A DNA stretch of 64,000 nucleotides, taken from Dromaius novaehollandiae (taxonomy: Eukaryota; Chordata; Aves; Casuariiformes; Dromaiidae). The notes below the pieces were generated by a model, which had not been told where the DNA came from, did no database searches, and was given only the letters and a program-made list of their open reading frames with translations. Positions 35,576-48,206 of this stretch are shown here, piece by piece (the stretch's first letter is position 1; every line of letters begins with the position of its first letter). The stretch spans positions 34,856,563 to 34,920,562 of the forward strand of contig NC_088100.1 of NCBI RefSeq assembly GCF_036370855.1, read 5' to 3'. The position numbers and the translations under genes are program-made.

Positions 35576-38500
35576 AAAAAAAGTATGGGATAATGCTATT
35601 ACATCTTTTTATTCAGCACTGCTGGTATATAAAATTAAAAGGCAAATTCTGCAGCCCTAACTCACGCTGAGAAGCAAATAGTCATGTGAGGAGTCCCATA
35701 CCTACTCCTGCTCCTCCATCTTCCTTTTATTCATCTCTTTCCCACCTCTCTTACGAGGGAATAAAGAAAGCAGTCTTTGTACCTACCTGTTCCTAAACTT
35801 CCCAGGGGATCTGTAGGGTTTAACCCTATGATGATTATCTTTATTGTGATCATGAAGAAACATGGTCTGTTCATAGATTCATAAATTTTTTTAAGACAAT
35901 AATACAGATCAGAGAATTTTTCCTAGTGTTTCTATATTAGCCCATAAATTCTGTTTGAACTAAAACTGTAGCTTTTAGAAAGACACTCTATTCTTATTTA
36001 AAGAGCTCATATAATGAAGAAATGAAGATCCTTAAATAAATCTCATAGGCCAGAGTCCCAGTGTGGCAAGAACTCAGAGTAAAGAGTAGGAAAGTTAAAG
36101 ATGACTTGAAAAATGAAAATATTAGTAAGATCTTCTTGTAAAAATGCTATAGTAATGAAACTATCTAAAATTATGTCTTCTGGGATAGAAGCAGGGTTGA
36201 ATTCATCTATTAATATCAACTGGCCTCGCAAAATGTCTTAGCATGATAAATTCATGAGGATCTACACAATTTTGTTATCACATGTGCTTCTGTTCAGTCC
36301 ACATTTAACCTTTCTCTCCGATTTTGCTACTACATATCTCGGAAATTTTTGAGAAATTGGGATGAAGAGATAAAAATCCTTAGAAATTTATATAGGGTTA
36401 CTGAGATAAAACAGGATGAAATATCAGCTTTTATAAGAATTAAAATCCAGTTAAACTGTTCTGAGACTTTAAAATGTCTTGTTAACCTCCTTTGTCATTT
36501 TTGTTTGTCTTTGCCCTTCTGGGGCTTGGCCTGGTTCTGAAGCCGAACAAACATTTGTGGAGCATAGTTTATGTATATGACATAGTTAATACTCTAGAGT
36601 GAAGTATATTATGATTATAAAATTTGTCAACGGAACACTTTCAAAGCATGTTAGGTTTGATTGTTATTTCAAGTCTTACAATTCAGACCATATGTGACCT
36701 AGTAACAGGGATATGAGCATTAATCTCCACTTACTGCGCGATGTATTTCTAATTATTTTTGAGACATGTTGAAACGCTGAAGGACACCACCACACCCTTT
36801 AGAAGCATTCACAAAAAAAGATGAATTATTTGCAAAAGGAAACCCTTATTTACAAAAAGAAAATGGAGATTCCACCTCTACCAACCACAACATACTTCAC
36901 AGTGAACTCCTTTCAATATATTGGTATAGAGAAGAATTTTCTAGGAGAGAAATCTCTAAGCACACAGGTAAATTCTTTTGTGGGTGCATTCCCCATGTCC
37001 ATAGGGATTGCATTCAAAAGCAAGGGCAAAAAATCCTCTAAAAAACCTGTTGAGCAACTGTGTGCTTAGAGTGGCAGAAAATTGATTTAGGCCTATGGGT
37101 TTGCATAGATTGAGACACACAGAAGAGACCAGTCCCCTGACCGCTGTCAAAGATACAGTCTGAAAGAGAGACTTTCCTCCTCGGTGGGACTCTTTTGTGC
37201 TGCTGCTGCGATGGGCTGCTGTACCTTAAAAGCAGCTCTCTAGAAGGTTCCCGCAGTATTTGTTTTTTCAAGCTGAATTTTGGAAAGAAAAACATTTCTT
37301 GGATCTCTCTGAGCATCTTCTTAGGTTGTAGCAGTGCCAAGCACTTCAGCAGTCTTCTTGGGTGATTCTGCAACTGTAGGAATGTTTCGCTCTGTATTTC
37401 ATTTCCCTTCATTCTTTGATTTCATCCCCTTCCTATTCAAAATATGAAAAGATAAAGATAAAGCAGAATAAAAGTCTCATAGTTTAATGATAAATCATTA
37501 AAGTATAAAAATAAATCACTTCTGCAACTGGTGGGAAACGACAGTTTGATACGAGAAGCTGCCACCCTCAGATGTCTCTCCCGACAGAAGTCTATATGGG
37601 CACACTACTTTTTCAAAGGTTTGTTTCTCTCACGGTTTCTCAAAGTTATCTGCAATGTTTAAACATTGTCCTCCTGACTGAAAAGCACCCAGAACCCAGA
37701 TAGTATATTCCTGGATATGTAGTCTAATTCCTAAGATATTATGTAAGAAAGAGTCTCCGCTCCTAATACCGCTGGCATTACTTATAAAAAAGTGAGACAT
37801 GATGAATTAGGTAAATCCACAGAAGATGTTTTGAGGCTTTGAGTACCAAGGCGTCTGAAGGTGCTCATCCTTGCAGGCCAAATACATATCACTGCAATGG
37901 GTTTTTCTCCATGAAAGACCATCTTGTACCTGCACCGAAAGCTGGGAAAGAAAAGATTGACCCTCCATTTTCCCTCTTACTTCCCTTCCTTCACTGTTTT
38001 GGGGGAGGTTTGTGGGATGGAGACATCCTATTTTGGGACCCTCTTTAGTGTGCTTTGGTCTGAATTTCTGGAGGGATCTTGTAAAAAAAAATCCTGACAT
38101 TAGAAGAGTTCTCAGTGATACAGATTATGCCATTAGTGTTTGTGTTGAGATGGTAATTCCATCTCTTTCTTTTTATTTTATTATCTAGATTTTTTCAAAG
38201 CAATGTGTAGGATGAGTAGGTCAAAAGATGAAGCAACAACATTTCTGTTTTTTTGGCTGAAACAAGAAATTCAAGCATATTTTCCCAGTAAGGGGACATT
38301 TGAGAGGTCCTGTGTTTCTTTCATGCAATGCTGTACTTTGCAAAGAATTTGTGAAGTTAAGTAAAGGAGCACTTAGATGCCACCATACTCATTTAGGTAA
38401 CTATCATATTCATCCTTAACTCAAACTATAGCAATCACAAAAGATTTCCTCTGTTACTGTTATTCAGAAAGGTTGAATGCAGGTAAGTGAAGGATCAAAG

Positions 38501-39590
38501 CGAGTTATGTGACTTAAGGTTGACGAGAATAACTATGCAAGAACACAGCTTACAAGAATCTGTATGTAATGATTTGTCACTGGGTTCAGTTTTTTATTTG
38601 CTATATCTTTTGGTGTCTTGTCATTTGCTATTGAAAAGGATGAATCTTTGGCAGCAAATGTGCCATAATTACAGAAGAACTCAGAATAAGTCACAAAGTC
38701 TGATGCAACTGTTTTTTTCAGATTAAAAAAATGTAGTTAAATTATTAAAATTCTCATTAAAGTATTTATATTTTGCTTCTCACTTTTTCAGGCAAATATA
38801 ATTGCTTTGCACATGTAGAAGAGTTAATATAGTACACAATACAGCATAACAAGCCTTTCCAAAATTGTTAACAAGGTCTTTCACTGGGCTATGGATAGTA
38901 TTAACTTTTTGTGGAAACTGCTGACTTTGCAGTCACAAAATACATTCACACATCCTTTTGCTCAAAATGGGCTTGGTGGCCAGAATACTTTTTTGTACAT
39001 TTCACTTATGCATGCCCAGCTTCTGGCCTCAGCCTCATAAAACAAGCAAAAAAAATACTGAAAACAGGAATGAAAAATGGGAGAATTGAATTAACAGATG
39101 TAAAGTGTCAGAACTTTCTCTGCGTATCATGAAGCAGAGAAACAAAATGTTAAATGCAAAATGGAAACAAACGAGGACTGGAAGAAATTCTGCCCATTTA
39201 GTGAGGGAATGCAGATTTTTCTAAAACATATTGTGCAATATTTTTGACCAGATGACTTGCTTTTGCAAGTGAAATGGAATCTCCTGAAATTTTAATTACA
39301 TACATCATATTCTAAAAGTTCAAAACATTTTTTAAAAGAATTCCAAAATTAAAACAAAATTATAAAAACAGTCCTTAAGACCACATATGTCTAGTATAAA
39401 AATGTGATGCTGAAATGTTTAACTAATATTATGACTGTTGTTTGTAATTGTTTAGATCACTAAAATCTTTTGTAATAGAACTCTGGAGGTTTTATATATA
39501 CAGTTGAATAAACAGTATCAGAAAAAATTCACAGTCACTCAAACTGGATTGGTTATATGGTTAAGTTGTTGGAAAAGTCCGTGGCACATT
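35576..39590. other. Unassigned AT-rich stretch
   Basis: About 4 kb without a recognised repeat. The longest frame is an ATG-started 124-codon ORF at 37412-37038 (minus), basic and rich in Q, R and S, with no domain I know. There is no splice or promoter support. Confidence 0.45.
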
Positions 39591-40265
39591 TTTGGCCTAT
39601 GCTAGCTAGCACACCTTCAGACAGCTCCTGGTGAGGCCTAGGAGCTAGACCAGGCCAAGGATTGTTCCCAATAGGCGGTTCATGTCTAGCTCAATAATTT
39701 CTCCTAGGCAGTTTTGGACATGGACTGTTCAATGCCATTTGGCCTCAATGCCAAAAGAACAATCCCAAGCACCTTTAATACAACAGTCCACACATTTGCT
39801 GACAATCAGTCAATTCTGTGTTTGACCACAGGCTATGCTGAGTAACCCAGTTAGGTGATTGTCTCCTTGGAGTTCCAGTAGCAGAACAGATACTGGATGT
39901 CTTCCTTCAGCTGGTCCAGAAGCACTGCAACCCAGTGTGGTCCGTGGTTGTCCCTTCCATGGCAAACTTCCTCCAATCTGCAGTTCCTTGCATAAAGGAA
40001 ACTGCCTTTCCCCCAGACATCATGCTTCTGAGTCTTCTTGCCGTACACCTCAGAGACTTTCTCAGGCTGGGGTAGGTGTTCATCTTCCTCTTGCCAGTTG
40101 CCTTGCCAAGACAGAACTCCTTTTTTGGGGCAGCCTTCATGGACAGTAATACAAGCTTCGTGTCTATGGGAGAATTTGCTGAGTCCTTCTTCTCTCCATG
40201 CCGCCCAGCAAACCATGCGTAAAACACATTTTGGGATCTGGATGTAACCTTACCACCCTCCACAT
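39591..40265 (-). other. GC-richer block with overlapping open frames
   Basis: Composition is clearly richer in G+C than the flanks. On the minus strand two frames of about 120 codons overlap (40263-39907 and 40216-39851), and a 96-codon frame exists on the plus strand. The minus frames are rich in K, R, E and W and end in stops near 39907 and 39851. It could be a frameshifted processed pseudogene, an LTR, or simply a stop-poor GC region. I do not recognise any protein and see no poly-A tail. Confidence 0.3.
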
Positions 40266-40424
40266 GCCACGTCCATAAGAATGTGTGCTATGCTCAGCCA
40301 TAATACCTCTGCAAGCAGAACTAGTTGAAAGAAAAATTAAAACATATTCAAATAACAGAGGTAATTTTCCACTACAGTACTTCATAAATGCATCACAAAG
40401 ACAGCGATTAAGACACTTATATTA

Positions 40425-40610
40425 TTTTCAGCATTCAGTCAGCCACAGGAAGTGGTGAAAATTCCATTATTTGGCATTTTAAAAGGAAGGTGAACAAAGT
40501 GTTAGGAAATTTAGTATAGGGAACAGTTTAACTTTGGGAGGAGGATAAACTAGATGACCTTTTCCATTTCACATTTCTACAACTTTTTGACCGAAAGTAT
40601 CATTGACACT
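40425..40610 (+). mobile_element. Old CR1 LINE 3' fragment
   Basis: 'ccacaggaagtggtgaaaattccattatttgg', then 'ttttaaaaggaaggtgaacaaagtgttaggaaatttagtatagggaaca', then 'aggataaactagatgacc' follow the CR1 ORF2 end and 3'UTR (consensus blocks gaagttgtggaagctcc, ttttaaaaacagactgg, ggttggactagatgacc). The 3' octamer has decayed. Confidence 0.8.
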
Positions 40611-40926
40611 GAATTCTTAGTAGGATGTTAAAATATCATTTTTGTAGATTATTTTGTTTTATGGACACCCAAAAGGATATTTAGCTAATTGTCAGTTAAT
40701 TTGGGCATTCAGATAGGAGTTTTGAAAAACAGATTAAAAAGAAAATTTGTCTGAAGTAAAAAAAAGTTAATATATTTTACAGATAGCTTTAAGTTGCTTT
40801 TGGTACCGTTAAGTATATTTACTTCTGCTAAGAACTGTATTCCCTTTACATAAATGTTGAGGGTATAGTTTCAGATTTTTCTGATGTCTGCAAAAAATGT
40901 ATCTAATGGTATATCTAAAAGGAATC

Positions 40927-40958
40927 CAGCTTGTAGCAGAAAATTCAGCTTGTAGCAG
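40927..40958. repeat. Short tandem duplication, period 19
   Basis: cagcttgtagcag occurs at 40927 and 40946, giving a 19-base period with AAAATT between the two. Confidence 0.85.
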
Positions 40959-43900
40959 GAAGAAATGCACTTATATTTCAAGAAAACATCTATGCCTAGA
41001 AAAGTATAGATTGAAAGGTAAGCAGAAATGCTGAAAAATCTGTAGCTATCAACTATAAACACGTTAAAACAAAAAACACCTCACAAAAATTTTAATTCTA
41101 GATGTGGACATAATGCAGCTCTTTAGTGAACATGATCATGAAAAATTTTTTGGACCTCCACTAAAGCTTGTTATGTGGTTCACTGTCAGGTCAGTGAAGA
41201 ACCAGCATGTAGTCAAGACAAGATATTATACAGACTGCCGAACAGTATCTTGCATATCTCATATTTACAAATTCAGGCATGGATGCTGCTTCAGCCTGGA
41301 GGCAGAATAACAAAAGCAAAATTCAGGCAAGGTACAGAAAGATGACAGGGGACATATTATTTTCAAAGTATTTCAAATAACATAAGAATTACTCATGGTT
41401 GGAACTTCCTTCTGATCATAACTACTAGCATGTACTTCAATATCCTCTTTTTACTAGCATGTTTCAGAATCATCTTTAATCTCACATCATTATATGTTGT
41501 GTCCATTAGGCCTCATGCACAATGTCATTTTATTGGAAGTGGGCATATTGCAGTTACTGAACACTGTTGCCATGGCAGAAGGCAAAGGAAGCTTGTTAAA
41601 ATCCATTCAGATTATAGTAACAAGAGCCTTCTGTAGTTGAGAAAGGGTAAAATATTCAAAGTTAAAAGGACAGCAGTCTTGTGCATTTATGTGGTAGACT
41701 GCATACTGCAGGAGCACGTATCAGTAAGAAAAATCATGAAAAGGAAGAATGCTGCCTGTCCAGAGGTCTCTGAAATGCTTTGGCATGCCTAGCAGTGATG
41801 GCGTTAACTCTGAACTTCAGAGGCTGTCTCTATGAAGGCTGGGCTCTTGCTGCTGTTTCAATATCACGTTTGTGTGTGTGAGCATGCCTGGCTGTTTCCC
41901 TGCTCCTAGAGGAACACTTGTACAGGTGAATGAAATGAGTGAGCCAGCTCAAGAGAACAACATTTTAGCAACTTGCTTTATTTATATATTTCTGTGTGCA
42001 CATGTGGGTGTAACTCTTCATTCTGACTATCGCATATCCATAAACAATCAAAGGCTAAAGTGCCTTTTGCATAAGGTATGCTAAATCTAACTGGTCCTCT
42101 CATTCTCACAGTCTTCCCACTTTGTTTTGCAGTTTGAAGTTGAATCAAAGTTTAAAATGCAGCTGCTAGTCTTCTTGTGTGCTATGATATATTACTTACA
42201 CTGGTAGGGTAACTTCTTTATACAACACAAAAGAATGAACAGTGTCACTCAAAGGCAGGTGGAATGTGACATACAGGCCATCCAGGGGTTTACTAATAAT
42301 TCTGGAAATTATGAGAGGTTGCCATATGAGATGAACTAGAATTTCACCAAACCAAATAGGTAATATAAACTGATATTGCTTTGGATTATGAATTTAAAAT
42401 ATGTGTGCATGTAGTTACTTGCAAGAAATATGTGCATTTAGACTTAGTGTTGGAAAAGGGAATTGAAAAGATAAAATCTTGACTGGGAAAGACGATATGG
42501 TCAGACATGAATTTCTGCTTAATACTGCTAAATTATGAGAGGGTCCCAAAAACCCAAATTATATCAGCTGTGGATGTTTTGATTAAATCAGTGAAGGCTA
42601 AATATGTCTGACACATTAGTAAGTGATGCCAGAAGAACTGGGAACTTGCTAACCAAAAAACAAGAGCTAGAGAAAGCCAAATGAATAAACACACCAGAAA
42701 GGGTGATTTGGAGTCGTGAGCACTGGCGTCACTTCCAAACAAAAAACATACCATAGTTTGTGTTTCTGATGGAACTAGTGGTCAGGTCTCACAGACAGTG
42801 TTTAGGTTAACTTCTAGATTTACTTTTTTGATGCACACTGCAGTGCACTTCTGAGCCCTGTTCCAGGTCAAGTTCTTGTTCTGGACATGCCACAATCCTC
42901 TCTGAGCCATTCACTTCATATCCTTAGCACAGAAATCAAGGATTCTTAAGGTGTGGAGAAGAAAGAGGAAGAGGGGCCTCTCTAATACAGCAGCATCTTA
43001 GTTTATCATAGAAGTAGGATGTGGTTAGGGCACATTCCTGAATCCAGATATGAGGAACTGTTCTTGGGATTAGCAATATAGATACAGACAACATGCATTT
43101 TACCTGACAAATAAAGAATAAAGAGTCTGATTGCAGGACTGCCCTCAGTCTTCTTTTTTGCCATACACCACCCCTAGTATATGATCAGTGTTTAACAAAT
43201 AACTTATATACGTAGAATAAGAAAGGGGAAAGTTATCTATATGATATAATTTGAATCCAGAAAAGAGTCCAAAGTAAAGACCAACAATGTTTGAAGACTT
43301 TAAACATGGCAATAACAGATATTTTTGTAAGCTGCCTTGACTTCTAGAATCCACTGTTAGATATAAAGGGAAATTCCTAATGAAGCTAGGGCTTTTAACA
43401 TAGACACCCATAGCTTCAGACTAAAAAGCGATTTATTTTAAATCCCTGGAAAGAGCCTCTAACAATATTAATGAAGTGGTTCTAGGGCAGAGAGAATAAG
43501 TTTCTGTTCAGCATGAACCTCCATTCATATCACTTAGGAGACTGGCTTGCTTAGTATATTTGGCTTTACTGCTTGTTCCAACAAATTAACGAAAGGGCTG
43601 ATTTCATGACTGTGGTTCTTTTAATTTGGCCACCAGGGATGTGCTGAAATTCTGATGAATATTGTTTAGGAAGGTTACCAGCTTGTTAAAGCTGCCCCTG
43701 TAATCCTGCGGGCTAAACTGTAAATAAAATAATCATTGAGGCTATGCCTTAAGCCTGCCTACTGCCTCTGAGGCAGGAAGCAAGGCCAGCTCTAAATTAA
43801 CAGACACTTTTTTCCCCTTCTGTTTTGCTGCTTTGCCCCTTTGAGATTGAAGGACTTTTTATCAGACTGTTTTTACAATAAGGAGAAGTTAGGAAATGAT

Positions 43901-45788
43901 CCAACAAAATGTTTACATTCCGGCTTTATTTCTAACACCTGAGTGTTGGTCCTTGGACACAATACTTGCCTGCATGAAGATAAGCATGTGGCTAAAGTTT
44001 TTGCTGAGTTGAGATCTCAGAACCCCACCCAGGCTGTCTGTGATGAGTTTTAACCTATCATCTGTGGGATTACTTCTCTCCATACATGAAGACCCAGATC
44101 TGATATCCTGGGTGCAGCCTGAATTCCCTGTCATTGTCTTGAATATAAACACCACAGGAGCCCAATAGCTAAGTTAGATGAGTAGATGACAATAAACTGT
44201 ATGAGAGGAGTGGAACAGGAGCAGTCTGGTTTTTTTTGTAAGTAGCTCAAGATAAATCTTGATTTTGAAATAGAGTGAGTACCTGCAACTCCCTTTGCCC
44301 CCAGTGGAGCTGGGGAATACTGACAGCCTGGGACAGGGACTGCTCCTGGTCAGCATCTGTTGTGTGGGACCAAACTGTCTGGCGAGTGGAATGAGAAGGA
44401 TTTATTGATCGTGATGGTAGCCAGGCTGGTGGCAATCTCCCACGCCATGCTACTCTTCACTAGTCAAAACGTAGCCTTAAATTTCGCTCAGCCCTGACAA
44501 GGACCCGTTCTTTCCCTCTCTCCTTCTGCTCAGGGTTTAGGTTGTGCTTCAGGCAAGCCCTCTCCCCTGCTTTGAGTTCCTCTGTATTTGCAGGGCTACA
44601 GAGGGCTGTTGCCTCCCTCAAACTTTTGCAGGAACATTTCTTGATTAACAGCAGCCTCTCAAAGCATGTTTTTTGACCCTGCTTTCCTCAAGGGCAATGC
44701 TGCCTACTGCTGAGAGCCATTTGCATGCCATGATTGTACAAAAGTAGTGAGTGAAACCCAACATTTTATTTGTTTTTACTTCCAGGCAGTACCTGTGAGA
44801 TAACATAGCCAGTTCACTGACAGGCAGGGGTCAGAAACATATCTGCTTACAGGATCAGTGGGAGCTCCTGAGATTCTCCAAAGTGTCATATGCTGCTATA
44901 ACAGGTACTGACAAACATTTTAGAGAGAATCTGGAAGATCAGGGCATGAACATTAGTTAGTTTTCATCTGAATCCAAAGCCACAAAGGGTTTAGATAGAA
45001 AATATACTTTACCACAAATGAGCATTTCTGTATAATTGTTAATATGTTGCAAAAGTATCTTAACCAACTCAGTAGGAGAGTTGATGGTATCCTATTCTAT
45101 TAGTGTAAAATGAAGGTTGTAAATGCATTTGCAAACACATTTTAAATTATGTGTGACATCCTCCATCTCCCCCTTTTCAGGCTAGCTTATGCACACCTGT
45201 GTTGGCAATCCAATTGTGTAAATCACATCACATGAACTAGATTACTTCAATACTCTGAAACCCAAAACTATTGAAATATGCAAAAAAGAGTCATTCTGGC
45301 AGCCAAGAGCAAAGTGCCTCCTCTTTTCCAAGGCAGGAATACGCTGCACCTGCATTACCCAAGATCTGTTTTCCTTCACCCAGATGATTCTTCCCTGTAA
45401 AGGCTGCAAATGTTATTGCAGCGCATATCAGAGCAGTGTGTGGCAGGTGCCCTTCAGACCATTTTTCCATCAGAGCGTGCCGCAGCATTTCTAGTGAAGC
45501 AGCAGCACCTCCTGTGCCAAACTGGCTGCAAGCCCACTTTGTCGAGCTGTTACGTCAGTCTGGCTCTTGTACATCCCCAAACAAAACGGTCCAAGCCTGC
45601 ATAGTCTGCCAGGCCTATTTACACATTAAAGAGAACAGCTCTTGTATCAGCTTCATCGTACAACCGTGGAATCCTTTGGGTACACTGAAATAAAATTGCT
45701 GCTAGAGTGAGGCTGTGGTAGTCGCAGCACCATTAGCAACACACTCAGGTCAAAAAACACATGAGAACAGTTTGATTTTTTTTTTTCT
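40959..45788. other. Unassigned stretch
   Basis: About 4.8 kb without a recognised repeat or exon. GC-richer parts at 44230-44640 and 45290-45700 have short frames with no domains. Confidence 0.45.
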
Positions 45789-45806
45789 GTTGACTTTTAA
45801 TTACAG

Positions 45807-45959
45807 ATGTGTTGGCTTCCCCTGCTTTCCTTTTTTGTCTGCTTGCTGTTTCTCACAGAGTTTTGGCAGGGAGCAGGAGAAGGCTTAACTCCCTGGAGCA
45901 GAGGAGAAGCGGCAGTCTGGAAGCTAGGCAGGAATGTGAAAAAGAAGGCCTGGGTATGA
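45807..45959 (+). CDS. Unproven exon-like mini-ORF with signal-peptide-like start
   Basis: A strong splice-acceptor context (a T-rich tract, then tttaattacag) ends at 45806, immediately before an ATG at 45807. The 50-codon frame begins MCWLPLLSFFVCLLFLTEFW, a hydrophobic run like a signal peptide, then turns polar and basic (GRNVKKK). A GT at 45954 (gg|gtatga) could serve as a donor, which would give a 147-base, phase-0 exon; otherwise the frame stops at 45957-45959. I know no family with this sequence. It could be a real small-peptide exon or coincidence, and conservation is not testable here. Confidence 0.2.
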   Translation: MCWLPLLSFFVCLLFLTEFWQGAGEGLTPWSRGEAAVWKLGRNVKKKAWV

Positions 45960-48176
45960 CAGCAAGCCTCTCTGACACTGGACTCCGCTACCGTGGTGAG
46001 ATGTTTTGCTGGGTACGGTAGTGCCCTGTCAGAGTGTTTTAACAGTAGGCAGATTTTACATTCAGTCTTGGCCTTTACTTCTGTGTGCACAAATTTGACC
46101 AAGAAGCTTGTCTCAAGATTGGAATCCCCTTAAAGCTTGAAGGAATTCAGACCTGGGATTTGGAAAAGACTAAGTGGAAGATCCAGATCCAGCTATGAAT
46201 TCCTGAATCCCCCAGCTCTGGGGTATGTTTGGATGCAAAAACATATTTTCAGCTCAAGTGAAATAGAGTAATTATGGACACTGCTCTTTGACACATTTGG
46301 GTAGGATCCTATCAATATGGACAAAGAATCCTGCTCTTCCATTTCAATATTTAGGATAGAATAGGAGTATTTATTATCTTCTTAATTATGGACTGTCTTC
46401 AGAAATTTTTCAAAGCATCAGGAACGTATATACATTTTGGAGAAACTCCTCCAGGAAGAAGTTTTTTGGAACATAGCTAAATGATGTGAGAAGTCTTTAC
46501 AGAGGCCAAGAGGCCCTTCTTTTTTGTTCATGTGAATGTTCAGTAGTGGAAACATCCCCTGTCAAGCTAGATGACCTCTCAGTAAACTAAGAAAGCAATA
46601 TCAGCAAGGGAACTAAAGTCTGAAATCTCCAAAGAAAAACAAAGAAAAGTCTTGATTTTATTAAAAAAACCACCTTTTGGCTGAGAAATGTCTATAAGTA
46701 TGTATGTGTGTAAAGCATCTGTATGAACTGAAGTGGCTGAATTCTGCGTTTTTGAGACTGCTTTTGCTGAACACTGTAAAACTTGTGAGAAGGTTCTGCA
46801 GAAGTTTCTTTCTGCTTGAAAACACCACAAGATGGCACTTTCTGCAGAGAATATCTAATATTTAAATGAATAAAAGAATCTTCATTTTATGAAGAACTGT
46901 TATTGAGCATATGGTGGATTTGAATGAAAAATGCAACAGGGGCCAAATAATAAGATGGGAAGCATAATATAATCTTTGGTATTTAAAAATATGCAATCCA
47001 TGATCCTGAAAACATTCACATACTTGTTTAGATTTGTGGCTAATCCTGCAAGTTATTTTCACATTAATCAGTAAATAAGTATACTGTAAATATATTTTGA
47101 AATATACTTTTAACCAATACCTAAAACAGGTTTTTAAGTCAATTTTGCCCCTACTTAGCAGATTCGGGCATAATCTACTGATCCTCAACAAACTATACTA
47201 TCAAAGATAGCTGCAAAATACAAATCTGTACCAGTGACTTTAAATAGCAAATCAAATTGTATTTCAGTGACTGATAATAAATTTAAATACAAAATTATGA
47301 AAAATCTGGAGATCTTTTATATCCTAATTAGAAGGAGATAGAGATGAGAACCAATAGTTTTCCTTGCTGCAGTAATTTTTTTCTCTCTAAATAATGTGTT
47401 CGCATGTATCCATATACACATACACACATGTGAATGACTATTAATGTTATTCCTGAAAGAAGTTTTATTTTACAGAAATTTTGAATTTTAAAGTGCTTGA
47501 AAGAAGTACAAGTAAGCTAATCACCTACCCTGCCAGAAAGTCTTACCTACAGAATTATATTTGGTAGGTGACTCCTTAGAGCATTGCCAGTTAGACTGTC
47601 TGATCTCAACATTTATCAATGTCTAATCCCAAAGGAAATCACTTGATTTCACATTTTGTTGTTGAAATTAATTAGTCTTTTAGCTCTTTATAAGTATGTT
47701 CTCCTTCACCTAACATAAATGCATTGGCCACCCTCCCCATCGCTGCACACTGAGAAACTCTCTCCGTCTCTCTGTGACAGGACAGAGAGGATTTCAATGA
47801 CAGGGAGCCAGGAGAAGACAGTGGCCAACACCTCAACAGGCCAAAACTGCACAGCTTTCATTTGGATGGAAATCTCTGCTGGTGTGAAAGGAAGTGGATC
47901 TGTGCCTCCCAAGCAAGACTGGCAACAGGGCGCTGAGCCCACTGACTCCACTCCAGCAAAATGACCTTTAACAACAAGCTTATCTTTAAGCTCCTGACAT
48001 AGAGGATTGGGCTGTTGAAGGAAATTTCATTATATGCTACCTTGTTTTAGACACTGGGTGAGCTGGAGTAGATGAGAATAAAGAATAGCCTGTACAAACT
48101 GATTTTCAATCCAAAAGATGATTTTTCAAGAAATGTAGTTATCAAGAGACTGATCCAGCATTTTTGGTTGTGGGCT
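45960..48176. other. Unassigned stretch
   Basis: No recognised element. A GC-richer patch at 47720-47960 is open on both strands (81 codons each) but has no domain. Confidence 0.45.
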
Positions 48177-48206
48177 TTGTTTGTTTGTTTGCTTGCTTGT
48201 TTTTGT
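48177..48206. repeat. (TTTG)n/(CTTG)n simple repeat
   Basis: TTTG units with two CTTG variants. Confidence 0.85.

Noticed and set aside
37038..37412. ATG-started 124-codon minus-strand ORF
   Set aside because: No recognisable domain or repeat. The length is within chance for the window and nothing nearby supports expression.
46140..46230. Phrase like old amniote repeats (agatccagatcc...cccccagctctgggg)
   Set aside because: Too short and compositionally simple; no ordered blocks around it.
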